From NCBI GenBank assembly GCA_030407315.1, contig JALQPE010000158.1, forward strand, positions 1 to 64,000: a stretch of DNA of 64,000 nucleotides, written 5' to 3'. Below the pieces are notes generated by a model. It saw only the letters and a list, made by a program, of their open reading frames with translations, searched no databases and had not been told where the DNA came from. The translations under genes and the position numbers were made by a program. The stretch's first letter is position 1; every line of letters begins with the position of its first letter. Of this stretch, positions 12,034-22,209 are shown piece by piece. The stretch is from Asparagopsis taxiformis (lineage: Eukaryota > Rhodophyta > Florideophyceae > Bonnemaisoniales > Bonnemaisoniaceae).

Positions 12034-12988
12034 GATGAAACAGGGATTTCCAGAATCTGTTGTTTAAGTAGCACTCTGCGGGCGGAAATGACGTGTAGGA
12101 GAACAATAGAGGGATGAATTTGAAACGGAGCGGTGCGATGGGAGGCCCAGAAAAACGATACCTAGGGTGCGAATTACGCTTTGAAGCACATGACCTGGCA
12201 GAACAGGCGCAAATTATTGTATCTTCTACCGCCTTCTCTAGTCTATAATGACGTCATCACTACAGAAATATAGGAAAACACTAGCATATGGGGCCTACTG
12301 GAAGGGGGAGGCGAGGAGTAGGAAAAATGGCGCACTTTCCTGGACGAGGAGTCCGCGCTTCCAGTGATGATTTGGACGGTATATATCGATGACGTCATTG
12401 CATGCTCTGAGCACACTTGGCAGGCAGTCAAAGCGGGCCACGTGGATGTGGGCGGCTAGGAAACAGCAGTGTGGGAGAAATTTTATAATTTTCATGTTGC
12501 AAGCGAGCAGTGAATCTGCATTGCAATATATAAATTTATGCTAATTTAAGATATCACACCGAGTACGATTCAACGAGAGATTGTGCTTTCAACTTGTAAA
12601 TAGGGCCGAAAATGGTAGAGTATACGAGTAGGAAGTACGTGTATGAGAAAATCAGATTCAGTATTAGTGCCTAGAGCATCACTGCGAAATAAACGGCCGT
12701 TTTCCGGAAATGGATACATCTTGGCTGGGTTTGTGGTTAGGGAATGCGATACAAGATAGCAAAACGATGTTGAGTCCGGATGAAATAGCAATCAATGTGC
12801 ATAAAGCAATGAGCATAGGGCAAAGCATTGTGGTGAACCAGTTCATTGGATCGAATGAAAGCCTGGAAAGGTTTCGTAACGGTTAAAAGTAGTAGTACTG
12901 TATTGAGATAGTAGTCATGTCATAGAAGTTTAGAGTTGTATTCTATGCAACAAAACTGAGCGAAGAAGAAAAGAACAAAAACATCAAG
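12034..12988. other. upstream region of the 1267-aa gene; two TGACGTCA sites
   Basis: No gene seen. Two perfect TGACGTCA palindromes lie at 12249-12256 and 12390-12397. The sequence matches the CRE site bound by bZIP factors; whether that matters here is unknown. Short minus-strand frames are not convincing. Confidence 0.4.
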
Positions 12989-15900
12989 ATGGCTCCGAGA
13001 CGGACTCCTATTCGAAAGAAAACCACAAGTCGTAGGACAAAGGCGAGATTCGATTCACTCAATGTGGCCAGTCCCAGTAAACAGCTTCCTGGGAAACTGC
13101 AGGGAGAAATCCGCAGCAGTGATGCAGCCTGCATGAACAAAGAAATCCCGAGAGGTAATGAGCTACGACGTGAGTGTACCACAGATGACCTATTGGAGTC
13201 CCCAATCCCTATGGGTGACACAATAGAAGGTTGTATTGATGTGTACAGCAACAACGATGAAGCTGGAAGTGACATCTACGTAGCATCGAGCACGCTAATG
13301 GAATCGGAAGAAGCAACCGGACGAGGTTCTGATTCCATTTCAACTGGAGGCCCGATAGACCGAAATGCTGGGGATGAAGCATGTGGTGATTTCAAGGCAT
13401 TACTACAATGGCCTGCGATGTATGGGGCTCTTCAGCTGAGTGGAACTCAAAGAATGACAAGAGCCCACTATGAAGGTACCCTGTTCGGAATGAATTTCCG
13501 CAGAGATCCAAGTGAGCACGTCCCGTCGGACTCTGTGATGCGACAGAAGATACTACCATTCTTGAGGAAACACTGCTATGCAAAGAGCTGTGACATCGAG
13601 TTTCCGATAGACCTTCGAAAGAGCGGAGCAAGAGCTGCACAGCATCGAGGTGCAGTAGGAACCCGTGGAACAACAGATGACAGAGACAATTGTGGAGGAA
13701 TGGCGAAAGTTCGTATTGTACTCCCAAGCACATGGGCTCTGAAAGATGTCCAGACTCGACCAATCTTTGAAGCATTCCGCAGTGATGCGAACAATCGAAG
13801 CTCGGAAGGAGAAAAATCAACCGCAGAGTGCAGCATTGAAGATTCGTTCATTGCAAAGTGCAGGAGGGGTGTTTTGAGCGACCCATTCGTTCGCACAGCA
13901 GTTGTTCCCATTGACAGCGATGGGAAAAAGGGTTTGAAGCACATTTATGTACCTGATGGAACAGCAATTCGAATCCGATGTCATCCAGGAGCTCGTCAGG
14001 TTGCCGTCATCGAAAGAGCAAAAGGGTTCAGGAAGAATGACAGAGATGGTGGGAAACCGAAGAGGAGAAGAGTGGCGGTTACGTCGTTGTGGGAACTTCA
14101 TGCTAGGACCATAGTTACCTATGAGGCTCGACACGACGGTGAGCATGATGTGCATGTCGAAAAATATCTGCAGCCGCGAATGTCACATCTATTGGAATGG
14201 GAGAGGCAGCATGCTCTGCGAGCGATATCGCAATGTGTAATCGGAGCAGGAGCCAAGGGAAAAGGAACACGAGCTGGGGACGTGATAACCGTTCTATTAC
14301 CAATTGGAATGGAAGAGGGTGATATTGTTCCACACGTCGTATTGGTGAACAGGTATTTGAAAGAGCAGGTCGGAGAAGCATCCACCATGTTACTTTGCTT
14401 TTCACCGGGCGCGAGCTTTGCTGAAGCCAGAAACCCGCCCGATAGACTAGGAAGCCCCAACTATGAAGAAATTCGTGTTTCAGGGGTGTTCTCGGATGGT
14501 TTCGGAGACCACAGGTCGCAATGGCACCCAGCGTCTCCGCGAGAAGATGCACCATGTTGGGGAAAGCTGGAGGATGGTCGAAACTACTTTGTTTACCGAT
14601 TTCTCCTTTACACGGATGACTTTGAACCATTCACAAGCAGGAAGGGAAGTTTTGGTGGATGCTATATGTTACCTCTCAATCTACCGCCTCGGAAAAGGGG
14701 AAGCTACCAAGCGGTTCGAGTGATTGGTTTGCCACCTCCGGGAGTGTCCACAAATTGTGTATTGCGATATATCGTTCAAGATATAGTGCGAGGAAGCACA
14801 GAGGGTTTCCCAACGAAAAATGCAGAGGGAGAAGATGTTGTGGTATTTCTAGACCCAGTGGGGAGCATTGGAGACTATCCTGCAGTTTCACATACCCTGG
14901 ATGTTCTTGGACACACATCAAACTCTCCGTGCCACATCTGCAGTTTCCGCAAATATGACCTGAGCAGTACTGGTGGCACGAAGAATGCATACACTTCGGT
15001 AGTGAACGGGCAAACATCGACGCATGCCAGGAGCAAGTATCGGAATGCATCGACACGTAAGGATGCCACAGAAACCCAGCTTCGCACTCTCGGACTGGCT
15101 GCAGAAGAAGGGGAAGATTTACCATTTCATGTCCTGAGCACTTCCTTGGAAGCAGTGCAGGAAGAAGTACCGAAGACGGAAAACGGAGTTTCAGTTGTCC
15201 CAGCAATTTTTGACCCGTACCGTTCCGCAGTGATAGCACCTGACCATCTATTGTCTGGACTGGCACAAGATGTACTGAACGCTTGTATTTCAGCTGCCAG
15301 CCCACGAATTCGAGAGGTAGCTGAATTGCAAATTCTGGGCGCTCTGAAGAAGTTCAGGATGGGAAGGCAGAACCGTTTATTTGGAACCAACAATCTGCTT
15401 TCCATGAACATGAGTGACATATTCAGTGTGCTGCTGATAGCACCTATGGCATTCGAAAACGCAGCTCGAATGATGGATGGGAAAGGGGAAGGTCATCGTG
15501 AAAAATTTGATGGGGCCGTCAAACTAGTAGTGATGTTTCAGAAGCTGGTTTCGTGTATTAGTTTCATGCCCGTATGGTGGAAAGACGGTCCACATGAAGT
15601 AGAGACGGCTGACGGAGAAGGTGGCAGGAATGAATACATTCTGGGAAGAACTGTAGACTACGTGGAGACGTTGAATGAGTATTGTCGGAAAGTGAAGGGA
15701 GCAGGAGCACATTTGGACAAGCCTAATGTTCATCGTCTTGTCGAGTTTTGTGTTCATACGCTTCCTGCCTACGGCTCTGTGAAGCACGTGCAGGAGCTTA
15801 TATTCGAACGGATGCATCAGCCGCTGAAGAAAGGTGTGAGAATGTCCAATCACCAAAGCGAACAGCTTTCAGCGCTGGAATTAGTTCTTGCGGATGACTG

Positions 15901-16792
15901 GCAGACGAGAGTGGCCATTGTTTTGCGCGAAATCGGCATGGAGCCACAACATTGGTCCTCGTCCGAATGCTCTCAAATGGTCAACGTTCTTTCACAGGAG
16001 CTAGGGAGAGAAATAGATGTGGAAGACGAGGTAGTGAAAAACTGCTTCCAGGAACCGGTTCTCCAGCTTCTCTCCCAGCGTCGAGGAAAGATATTGTCGG
16101 CGGATGGTGAAATTGTGACGTGGAGAGGGCATGGAGGTATATCTATTGACGAGGTCAAGGAGTACATGAATGGAAAATGTGATATGGCAGAGGGTGCTGT
16201 AGGTGTTTTCAAACGGTTCTTTACCGAAAGGTACGGAAGCGGAACAAGCGGGTGTGGAAAGTATGCCGAATGGGTGAGAAGAGTTTCTAGAAGCACTACG
16301 ACAGAGTGGGGAAGGAAAACAGTGCAGAGGTCTGGCTCTCTAGAATCAGGAGCTATCATCCATGCTGTTTGCCCTGAACAGAGGAAATGTGAGGATGGTG
16401 CAACTTCACAAGCGATTCTGTACCCGGCGTCTCGTCTCACATCAGAGATAATGCGGGGAAGAATTAATTATGAACCGCGGTTTTTTATTGTTCTAGCGTT
16501 CTTTATCCTGAGGAACGAGAGTGCGAGAGATGAGCAAGGTACAGCTTATGGAGTTTGCCTGGGTTTGCAAAAAACTGATGAAGGAGTGTTCAAGGTCGAA
16601 GAGAGGCGACGAACAGTAATTGTGGAGATGAGTGAGGGAGTCACTGAGGTGCTTGGTATGCACTATTGCAATGGGAGTGTATGCGAATATGATGAGAACA
16701 TTAGGGAGGTAAGGCACGGACCCGGACTGCTGGAGGGTGGAGAGATATATGCACTATGTAGGCGAGACGGATTTCCACCGAGGACTGCATGA
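12989..16792 (+). CDS. putative large DDE transposase (CACTA/KDZ/Plavaka-like)
   Basis: Single intact frame of 1267 codons, the longest uninterrupted DNA-transposon gene here. Residues 1-130 are basic or low complexity. A candidate catalytic core follows: SDGFGDHR near residue 500, FTSRKGSFGGCYMLPLNLP and IGLPPPGVSTN near 550-590, LDPVGSIGDYPAVSHTLD near 625 followed by SPCHIC (paired cysteines), DPYRSAVIAPDHLLSGL near 755, and HVQELIFERMHQPLKKGV near 935. The arrangement (Asp, then DYPA plus a CxxC pair, then a PDHLL helix and a late Glu) parallels the cores of CACTA tnp2 and Plavaka transposases; the family call is inferred from motif order only. It lies upstream of the ParB-dioxygenase genes in the same orientation, and a 39-bp palindrome follows its stop by 120 bp. 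It may mobilise that cassette. An unrelated host protein cannot be excluded. Confidence 0.65.
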   Translation: MAPRRTPIRKKTTSRRTKARFDSLNVASPSKQLPGKLQGEIRSSDAACMNKEIPRGNELRRECTTDDLLESPIPMGDTIEGCIDVYSNNDEAGSDIYVASSTLMESEEATGRGSDSISTGGPIDRNAGDEACGDFKALLQWPAMYGALQLSGTQRMTRAHYEGTLFGMNFRRDPSEHVPSDSVMRQKILPFLRKHCYAKSCDIEFPIDLRKSGARAAQHRGAVGTRGTTDDRDNCGGMAKVRIVLPSTWALKDVQTRPIFEAFRSDANNRSSEGEKSTAECSIEDSFIAKCRRGVLSDPFVRTAVVPIDSDGKKGLKHIYVPDGTAIRIRCHPGARQVAVIERAKGFRKNDRDGGKPKRRRVAVTSLWELHARTIVTYEARHDGEHDVHVEKYLQPRMSHLLEWERQHALRAISQCVIGAGAKGKGTRAGDVITVLLPIGMEEGDIVPHVVLVNRYLKEQVGEASTMLLCFSPGASFAEARNPPDRLGSPNYEEIRVSGVFSDGFGDHRSQWHPASPREDAPCWGKLEDGRNYFVYRFLLYTDDFEPFTSRKGSFGGCYMLPLNLPPRKRGSYQAVRVIGLPPPGVSTNCVLRYIVQDIVRGSTEGFPTKNAEGEDVVVFLDPVGSIGDYPAVSHTLDVLGHTSNSPCHICSFRKYDLSSTGGTKNAYTSVVNGQTSTHARSKYRNASTRKDATETQLRTLGLAAEEGEDLPFHVLSTSLEAVQEEVPKTENGVSVVPAIFDPYRSAVIAPDHLLSGLAQDVLNACISAASPRIREVAELQILGALKKFRMGRQNRLFGTNNLLSMNMSDIFSVLLIAPMAFENAARMMDGKGEGHREKFDGAVKLVVMFQKLVSCISFMPVWWKDGPHEVETADGEGGRNEYILGRTVDYVETLNEYCRKVKGAGAHLDKPNVHRLVEFCVHTLPAYGSVKHVQELIFERMHQPLKKGVRMSNHQSEQLSALELVLADDWQTRVAIVLREIGMEPQHWSSSECSQMVNVLSQELGREIDVEDEVVKNCFQEPVLQLLSQRRGKILSADGEIVTWRGHGGISIDEVKEYMNGKCDMAEGAVGVFKRFFTERYGSGTSGCGKYAEWVRRVSRSTTTEWGRKTVQRSGSLESGAIIHAVCPEQRKCEDGATSQAILYPASRLTSEIMRGRINYEPRFFIVLAFFILRNESARDEQGTAYGVCLGLQKTDEGVFKVEERRRTVIVEMSEGVTEVLGMHYCNGSVCEYDENIREVRHGPGLLEGGEIYALCRRDGFPPRTA

Positions 16793-16912
16793 TTTTTAGG
16801 GAAGAATAAAATGAATAACCAGATGCATCACATATGAATTGTACACTCTAGGGCGGTGGTGGATTGGTGCAAAGTAGTGGGGAGAGGATCTGAGAGGATG
16901 GAGGGAGGTATG

Positions 16913-16951
16913 CTTACAGCAAAGTCATCGTAACGATGACTTTGCTGTAAG
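16913..16951. repeat. 39-bp palindrome, copy 1
   Basis: Arm CTTACAGCAAAGTCATCGT, one central base, then the exact reverse complement. A partial second arm (ATTACAGCAAATTCATCGAT) follows at 16963. Confidence 0.95.
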
Positions 16952-17650
16952 AAAACGTTTCATTACAGCAAATTCATCGATAGTTAAGGTTAAGTAACCA
17001 ACTTTAGGATGTCCAGAGGACCTGCTCGTTGTAAGGAATAAGGAATATTGATCAACTGACGAAGAGGAAGCATTTTGAATCGACTAGGGTAGGAACGCAA
17101 TGAGATTTGGTATGCAAGAAAACTGAATCGCAGTAGTGAATAGGTAGTTGAAATGAATTCATATTGATGTTCTTTGGTGTATTGTCCATTGGAGCACATT
17201 GAAAACCATTTATTTGATCACCGTTTAAATAGTCTATGAATCCTTTGCAGCCGAGTACGCCAATAGGAAGAAATTCAAGCAGTGGCCTGCACGGGAAGCG
17301 TTTATTTGTGAGTAGCAAAAGTTAGTGTAGAAATGAATTTTTCAGACTTGTAGGAGAGGTGGATCGTAGTAAATGTATAAAACTCACGTAGAATCGATTG
17401 ATAGGAATCAATGGTACGGAAGAAGAAGCGAGGTGGAGAGTGTGGATGAAATAGGTTGTTGGAATATGAATGATAATTGACGTGGTGAGGTAAACGGGTT
17501 CGATTGCATTATATGCGCTAGAGGTACATACTATTAGGTGTAGATTGATGGAAAGGGCTAAACGCTTTGTGGAGGTATCAGGATCAGGTAGAGTCAGAGG
17601 TGCTGAGCGGGTGCAGCGTAAGGTTCATCAGGACTGAAGGTAGGTAGGGA
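16952..17650. other. intergenic, upstream of first ParB-dioxygenase gene
   Basis: AT-rich; no gene or clear repeat beyond the palindrome remnant at its left edge. Confidence 0.4.
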
Positions 17651-20600
17651 ATGTCTTGTCCGGACAGTATAAGAGAGGAAGCTGAGAGACGGGAAGCGCA
17701 CTCGGAGGTACCACAATTGTGGATTTCATCGTCTACACAACATTTGAACAGAGAACCGATTGAACGAACTGAGATTGCAGGGATTACAATGGGAGACAAT
17801 AGTATCATGAATACTACAGCGGAGAAGAGCAATTCTCCTTCTGCTGAAGAGAAAAGCATCACTATTGCTCAGTACAGCTCTTCTAAAGTGCAAGTTGATC
17901 CTCGCAAAGTGAAATTTCCGACAGTGACCTCCCGTTTGGTGCGACCGGGTCGTGTAAACGAACTGGCCAGCATTTTCATGGATAGAGGTTTCTCTACCAC
18001 TGGAACTATGATTACAGTCTGCAAAATGGAAGATAACGAAGGAGACGAGTTTTACTGCATCGATGGCTCTCATCGCATAGCTGCTCTGCAACTATGCCTG
18101 GAGAAGTACTCAGGAAAGAACAGGGATTCCTTGGAATTGGTTTGGGTACAACAGTTGATTGCGCCGAACGGGCGTCTAATTTTCGATGCGCTGGAGGTTC
18201 TGAAACTGTCTCTCGAAGCCAATATACAAACTCACGATGTCGCTTCTGTGAGCATTGCCGACAATGTGTGTGCGGTCATAGAGTTTCTCAGGTTTTCCAA
18301 CCAGATGGATCTTCCTGTTGTCCGGCTTATTCCTATTCTGAAAGAAGTGAGCTATATTCTGCCGTCCGACAGGAACCGTTCGGAGAACTCGTATAGGCAG
18401 TACATCAACATTGCGAAGGGGTTCAATCGCACAGACAGCGTTGCTTTCGTGTACTGGAGCTCTATCCCTAGCGTTTACAATGCTTTGGATAGGAACAGAG
18501 AAATCGAGGATGCAAGAACCGAGGGAAGAGATCCGGACTTTTCTCGAATTGACTCTGCCGATATGTACGGGTGCGTGCTCGATCTTGTCAATAACGCAAT
18601 ATTCCGCAATGGCACGGACGGACGCGGGACGCGCGATAAGGAGTGGTTCCAGTGGTTTGTGCTCGAGATGACAGCGTCGTGGACAAGGATGAGGAGGAAG
18701 AGAGGACTTGTCAGAAATATCGGAAGCGGAAGTCCGTTCACGATGCGCACTTGGCTACTGGCTCTGTTGGCCATCTATGATATGGCAGAGGTCGTCCGCA
18801 AGTGGTTGAACTCTGCAACGATGGAGGAATTCGTGCGAACGGATTTGGCAGCAGAAAACGCGAAGGAGGTCGGGGATAATGATCATCGCATTGGAGAGCG
18901 CATTGTATTCGTCCTTGTCGACTTTCATGACGACGTGGTAGACAGTAGCAGTCTGAGAACCAAGAACGGGATGTTTACAAACAGTTTTTACGACAAACTG
19001 GAATATGCTACCGGGACAAAGGCAATGCAGGAGACGAAAGCGGAGGAGGAGAGGGAACGGAATCGCATGACCCCCGGAGAAATAGAAAAAGCACTTGTTG
19101 ATGGCGCCAAAGCAGAAGACGAAGAAGCACCTACTGCCGCAGAACAGGGAAATAATTCTACAGAGAAGGAAACTGTGGAAACTTCTGGTCCTGTTCAAGC
19201 AGAAGAAGGAGTATCTGCCGAAGCCCAAGCAGAGCAGGAAGTTTCTGCTGTTGTGGAGGAAGAACAGGAAATTACTCCAAATGTGGTGGCTGAAGAAGTG
19301 ATTCCTGCTGTCGCGACGAAAGCAATAGAAGAGGCACCTCTGAGCACCCCGAAAGAAGCAGAAGACCGTCCTGCCGCAGCAAAAGAGGGAGGACAGGAAC
19401 GTCCTGCCACGCGTCTTGCAGCAGCTGAGAAGAGGGAAGCAGAACGTCTTGCTGTTCTCCAAAAAGAACAGGAACGTCTTTCAGCTTCAAGGGCAGAGCG
19501 GGAAAGTCGTGCCAGGGATAATTCGCCGGGAAGGATTGTCAGAGAAGATCTTCCTCAGGGAAGGAAACAAAGCGGCGATACGCAAAGTCTGGATATCAAC
19601 TTGGACAATAGTGGTCGCATGGACATAGACACGCCTGGACAACAAGCTGGAGATGCGCAGAACCGCTCTGTGATATTGAAACTTCGAATCAGGACACCAG
19701 AAACTTACAGCACTAGCCCGGCCGAAGTGGACAAGGAGAATTCGGGAAGAAGCAGGAGTTCTGGTGGAAGCGGCGATGAAAACGAGTCCAGGTTTAAGAA
19801 GCGAAGAAGGGAAGATACTAGCGCGAAGTTTTCTGAGCCCAATACGCCGGATGACAACATTGAGATTGGGCCTCCCCGGGAAAAGAAGAGTAGAGTCAAT
19901 GCAAGAAACGAACGACTGGAGAAGAAGCACCACTCTTCACTGACGAGCAAGAAAACTCCCTTCCAGACCGCACATTCGCAGAGGACATACCTGAGAAGCT
20001 GCCTTTATGCGTTCCTTCCAACTCGAGAATGAAGTATTATATCACAGAAGAAGACATTGATACAATCCGGACGGAGATAATGGAAGCAGCTGCAGGCTAC
20101 TCTACTTTGGTATGTCCCCTCGGTTCTTGTGAAAGCCAACAATACTTCAGCTACCAGAGAAGAATGATCGACGAGCTTGGTTACGTGGTGTTGCAAGACA
20201 TTTTCTCTTCTACTACAGTGGGAGCAGCTACGCACGAGTTATTCACACAGATGGCCAGCACATTCCAAGGTACTACAAGTGGCTCAAGTGCAAGTCAGAA
20301 GAACCCGTGGAAACCACTTCGACCGAAAGACAGCACTGGTGTATTCAAGACGGACCGGAAAAGCATCTGCGATGACCTTGAGCAAGAAAGCGCGCGGCAG
20401 TACAGGAACAAGCTGATTCTGGAGCTAGGTAAGGCGATTTGTGCGGAGAACCTGAAGCTCGGGTTTGGAAGAGAAGAAGCGGTGGTCTTTCCAGAAACGG
20501 GTCTTCGTCTGATTTTGACCGCAGAAGGTAGTCAGGAGCAACTTATGCATACCGATGTTCCCGTCCGTGAGGGAACTGGAACTGGTCCTCTCAACTCGCC

Positions 20601-20907
20601 ATCATATTTCATGATGGCTGCTGGTGCGGATGGGTTCATCATTCGTATCGCCAAGTTCAGCCATGTGTGCCTAAGTCATCCAGCGAAAGACAAGTACCGC
20701 GTGCCAGTGACGAACGTGCGCATCCCACCGTATTCCCTGCTTGTATGCCGAACGGACGTGTATCACGGAGGAATGGGATTCGCGGAGGGTCGTTCTTCGG
20801 TGAGGTACCAGCATCCTATCCGGTCCCATCTATCACTGCGAACTTCCAGGGAGAAGTTGCTACAGCCTCCCTTCAATGTCAACTACTGGGAGCGTTTAGA
20901 TATCTGA
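17651..20907 (+). CDS. ParB-like domain fused to predicted 2OG-Fe(II) dioxygenase, copy 1 (one frameshift)
   Basis: Read here as one gene. The first 793 codons (17651-20032) hold a ParB/sulfiredoxin-like domain: VTSRLVRPGRVNELASIF, then the nucleotide-site motif IDGSHRIAAL near residue 137, and a helical region with SIADNVCAVIEFL. A long acidic linker follows (19040-19900) with a basic KKRRRED stretch, a possible nuclear signal. The second frame opens at ATG 20029, but the reading extends upstream in that frame to about 19900 and aligns there with copy 2 (FTDEQENSLPD against FEDAQENPIPD), so the apparent 4-base overlap of two genes is really a one-base frameshift near 19920. The dioxygenase part has the HxD of LMHTDVP, a distal His in DVYHGG and an Arg/His-rich strand (RYQHPIRSH), as expected for iron and 2-oxoglutarate ligands. 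Predicted nuclear DNA-targeted oxidation; substrate unknown. Confidence 0.7.
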
Positions 20908-21156
20908 TGAAATTAGTTCTTAATAGCATTCTATGGCAGGCATCAAGGCCGCCTTCAAGTAAACGATGAAAGTTAGGCTAGTACATGACGTTTGCGTATG
21001 TAGACGGGTCAGGAGAATACAATACTCAATTTAATATGAGAAGGGGAGGAAACTATGGTGGGCACTACTAGAATAGAACAAGGTAATATCGCAGTCGTCT
21101 TTGGTTGCAACATTGAGGTGAGGAAGGCTTACAGATGATGCAGTTTCGCTGGGGTG

Positions 21157-21195
21157 CTGACAGCAAAGTCATCGTTACGATGACTTTGCTGTAAG
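21157..21195. repeat. 39-bp palindrome, copy 2
   Basis: Same arms with T instead of A at the centre; the outermost arm has G for T (CTGACAGC). Confidence 0.95.
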
Positions 21196-21295
21196 AAATC
21201 AAATCATTACAGCGGCCACAATTTTTTACCGGGTAAAAAATTCTTGCTGATTTTTTACCCGGTAAAATTTTCTCACCACTGTAATCAAACCTTTC

Positions 21296-21334
21296 CTTAC
21301 AGCAAAGTCATCGTAACGATGACTTTGCTGTAAG
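21296..21334. repeat. 39-bp palindrome, copy 3
   Basis: Perfect arms, central A. It lies 100 bp from copy 2, with the TTTTACCGGGTAAAA palindromes between them. Confidence 0.95.
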
Positions 21335-21480
21335 CATCCCGGGTAAACGGCTTCGGCTGTAAGCGTTTGGGAGTTTCGTCCGTCTCCCACCCTGGGAAGG
21401 GTGAGAAGGGAAGTGTGGAGCCGGGAACATCGTACAACGATGGTTTGGACGGCTGTTGACGGCTCTGGGGAGCACTCTGC

Positions 21481-21900
21481 GTCGTGCAAGCCTGGTTTGC
21501 GCTGGCTGCACTACCTGGAATTGAACGGTTCTGTGCGCAAAGTTTACTCATGAAGGAGGTAGGGTGTTGTGTACCACACCAACCATAGTTACTAACTAAC
21601 ATTTGCAGTGTACTCTAGTGATGTAATTATTATTCTAGTTTCTAACTATACAATGATATTAAGTAAGTCAGATGTGCACAGAGCATGGTCTAAGCCTAGC
21701 ACGGTAGAGAAAGATGGAAGAAAGATTGAAGGGTAGGCATGCAGAGGTATGAAGGCAGCAGTATGTGTAGACTATGGCAGTGGTAAGAAAATATTTCATG
21801 CACCAAAGGGTGGGCAGAGTGACATTAGAGAGGTGGTGTGTAGGGGGAAGGTAGGTGGAGATGATGAAGGAGGACAACAGAAATGAGAGCGAGGGTTGAG
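21481..21900. other. spacer, no gene seen
   Basis: No supported gene; low-complexity AG-rich stretches. Confidence 0.4.
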
Positions 21901-21937
21901 ACCAACGGCTTACAGATGGAGCAGTTTACCAGGGATG

Positions 21938-21976
21938 CTTACAGCAAAGTCATCGTAACGATGGCTTTGCTGTAAG
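21938..21976. repeat. 39-bp palindrome, copy 4
   Basis: One mismatch (GGCTTTGC). The symmetry continues outward: GCAGTTTACCAGGGATG on the left pairs with GATCCTTGGTAAACTGC on the right, giving a near-palindrome of roughly 100 bp that ends about 200 bp before the second ParB-dioxygenase gene. Confidence 0.95.
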
Positions 21977-22209
21977 GATCCTTGGTAAACTGCCTGAGCT
22001 GTAATTGTCGTACAACGAAAAGTGATGTGGAAGGTTCGGATTGGTCAACCGCTGAATATCATTACCAGGGTGTATACTAATAGGAATATGTCAGTTCTCT
22101 AAGTTTCGCCTATCTTACTCAGCTTACGCAGCAAAACAGCTTGTCGTTCAGATCTTCTTCTCTCTTTCTCAATCTTTCACTCTTCTTTCCTCATTTCTTC
22201 ACCAAAGCA

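Larger units (their letters stand above)
21120..21480. repeat. inverted repeat, left copy (pairs with 26270-26520 and 26890-27255)
   Basis: The reverse complement of this block matches both right-hand blocks: GGGGTGCTGACAGCA, CATTACAGCGGCCACAATTT, two TTTTACCGGGTAAAA-type palindromes, the 39-bp palindrome, ACGGCTTCGGCTGTAAGC, and (against the distal block) CAGCCGTCCAAACCATC. The blocks bracket the second ParB-dioxygenase gene like terminal inverted repeats. Confidence 0.85.

Noticed and set aside
20029..20032. ATGA overlap read as translational coupling of two genes
   Set aside because: The downstream frame is open and homologous to copy 2 well upstream of the ATG; a one-base shift in a fused gene explains it better.
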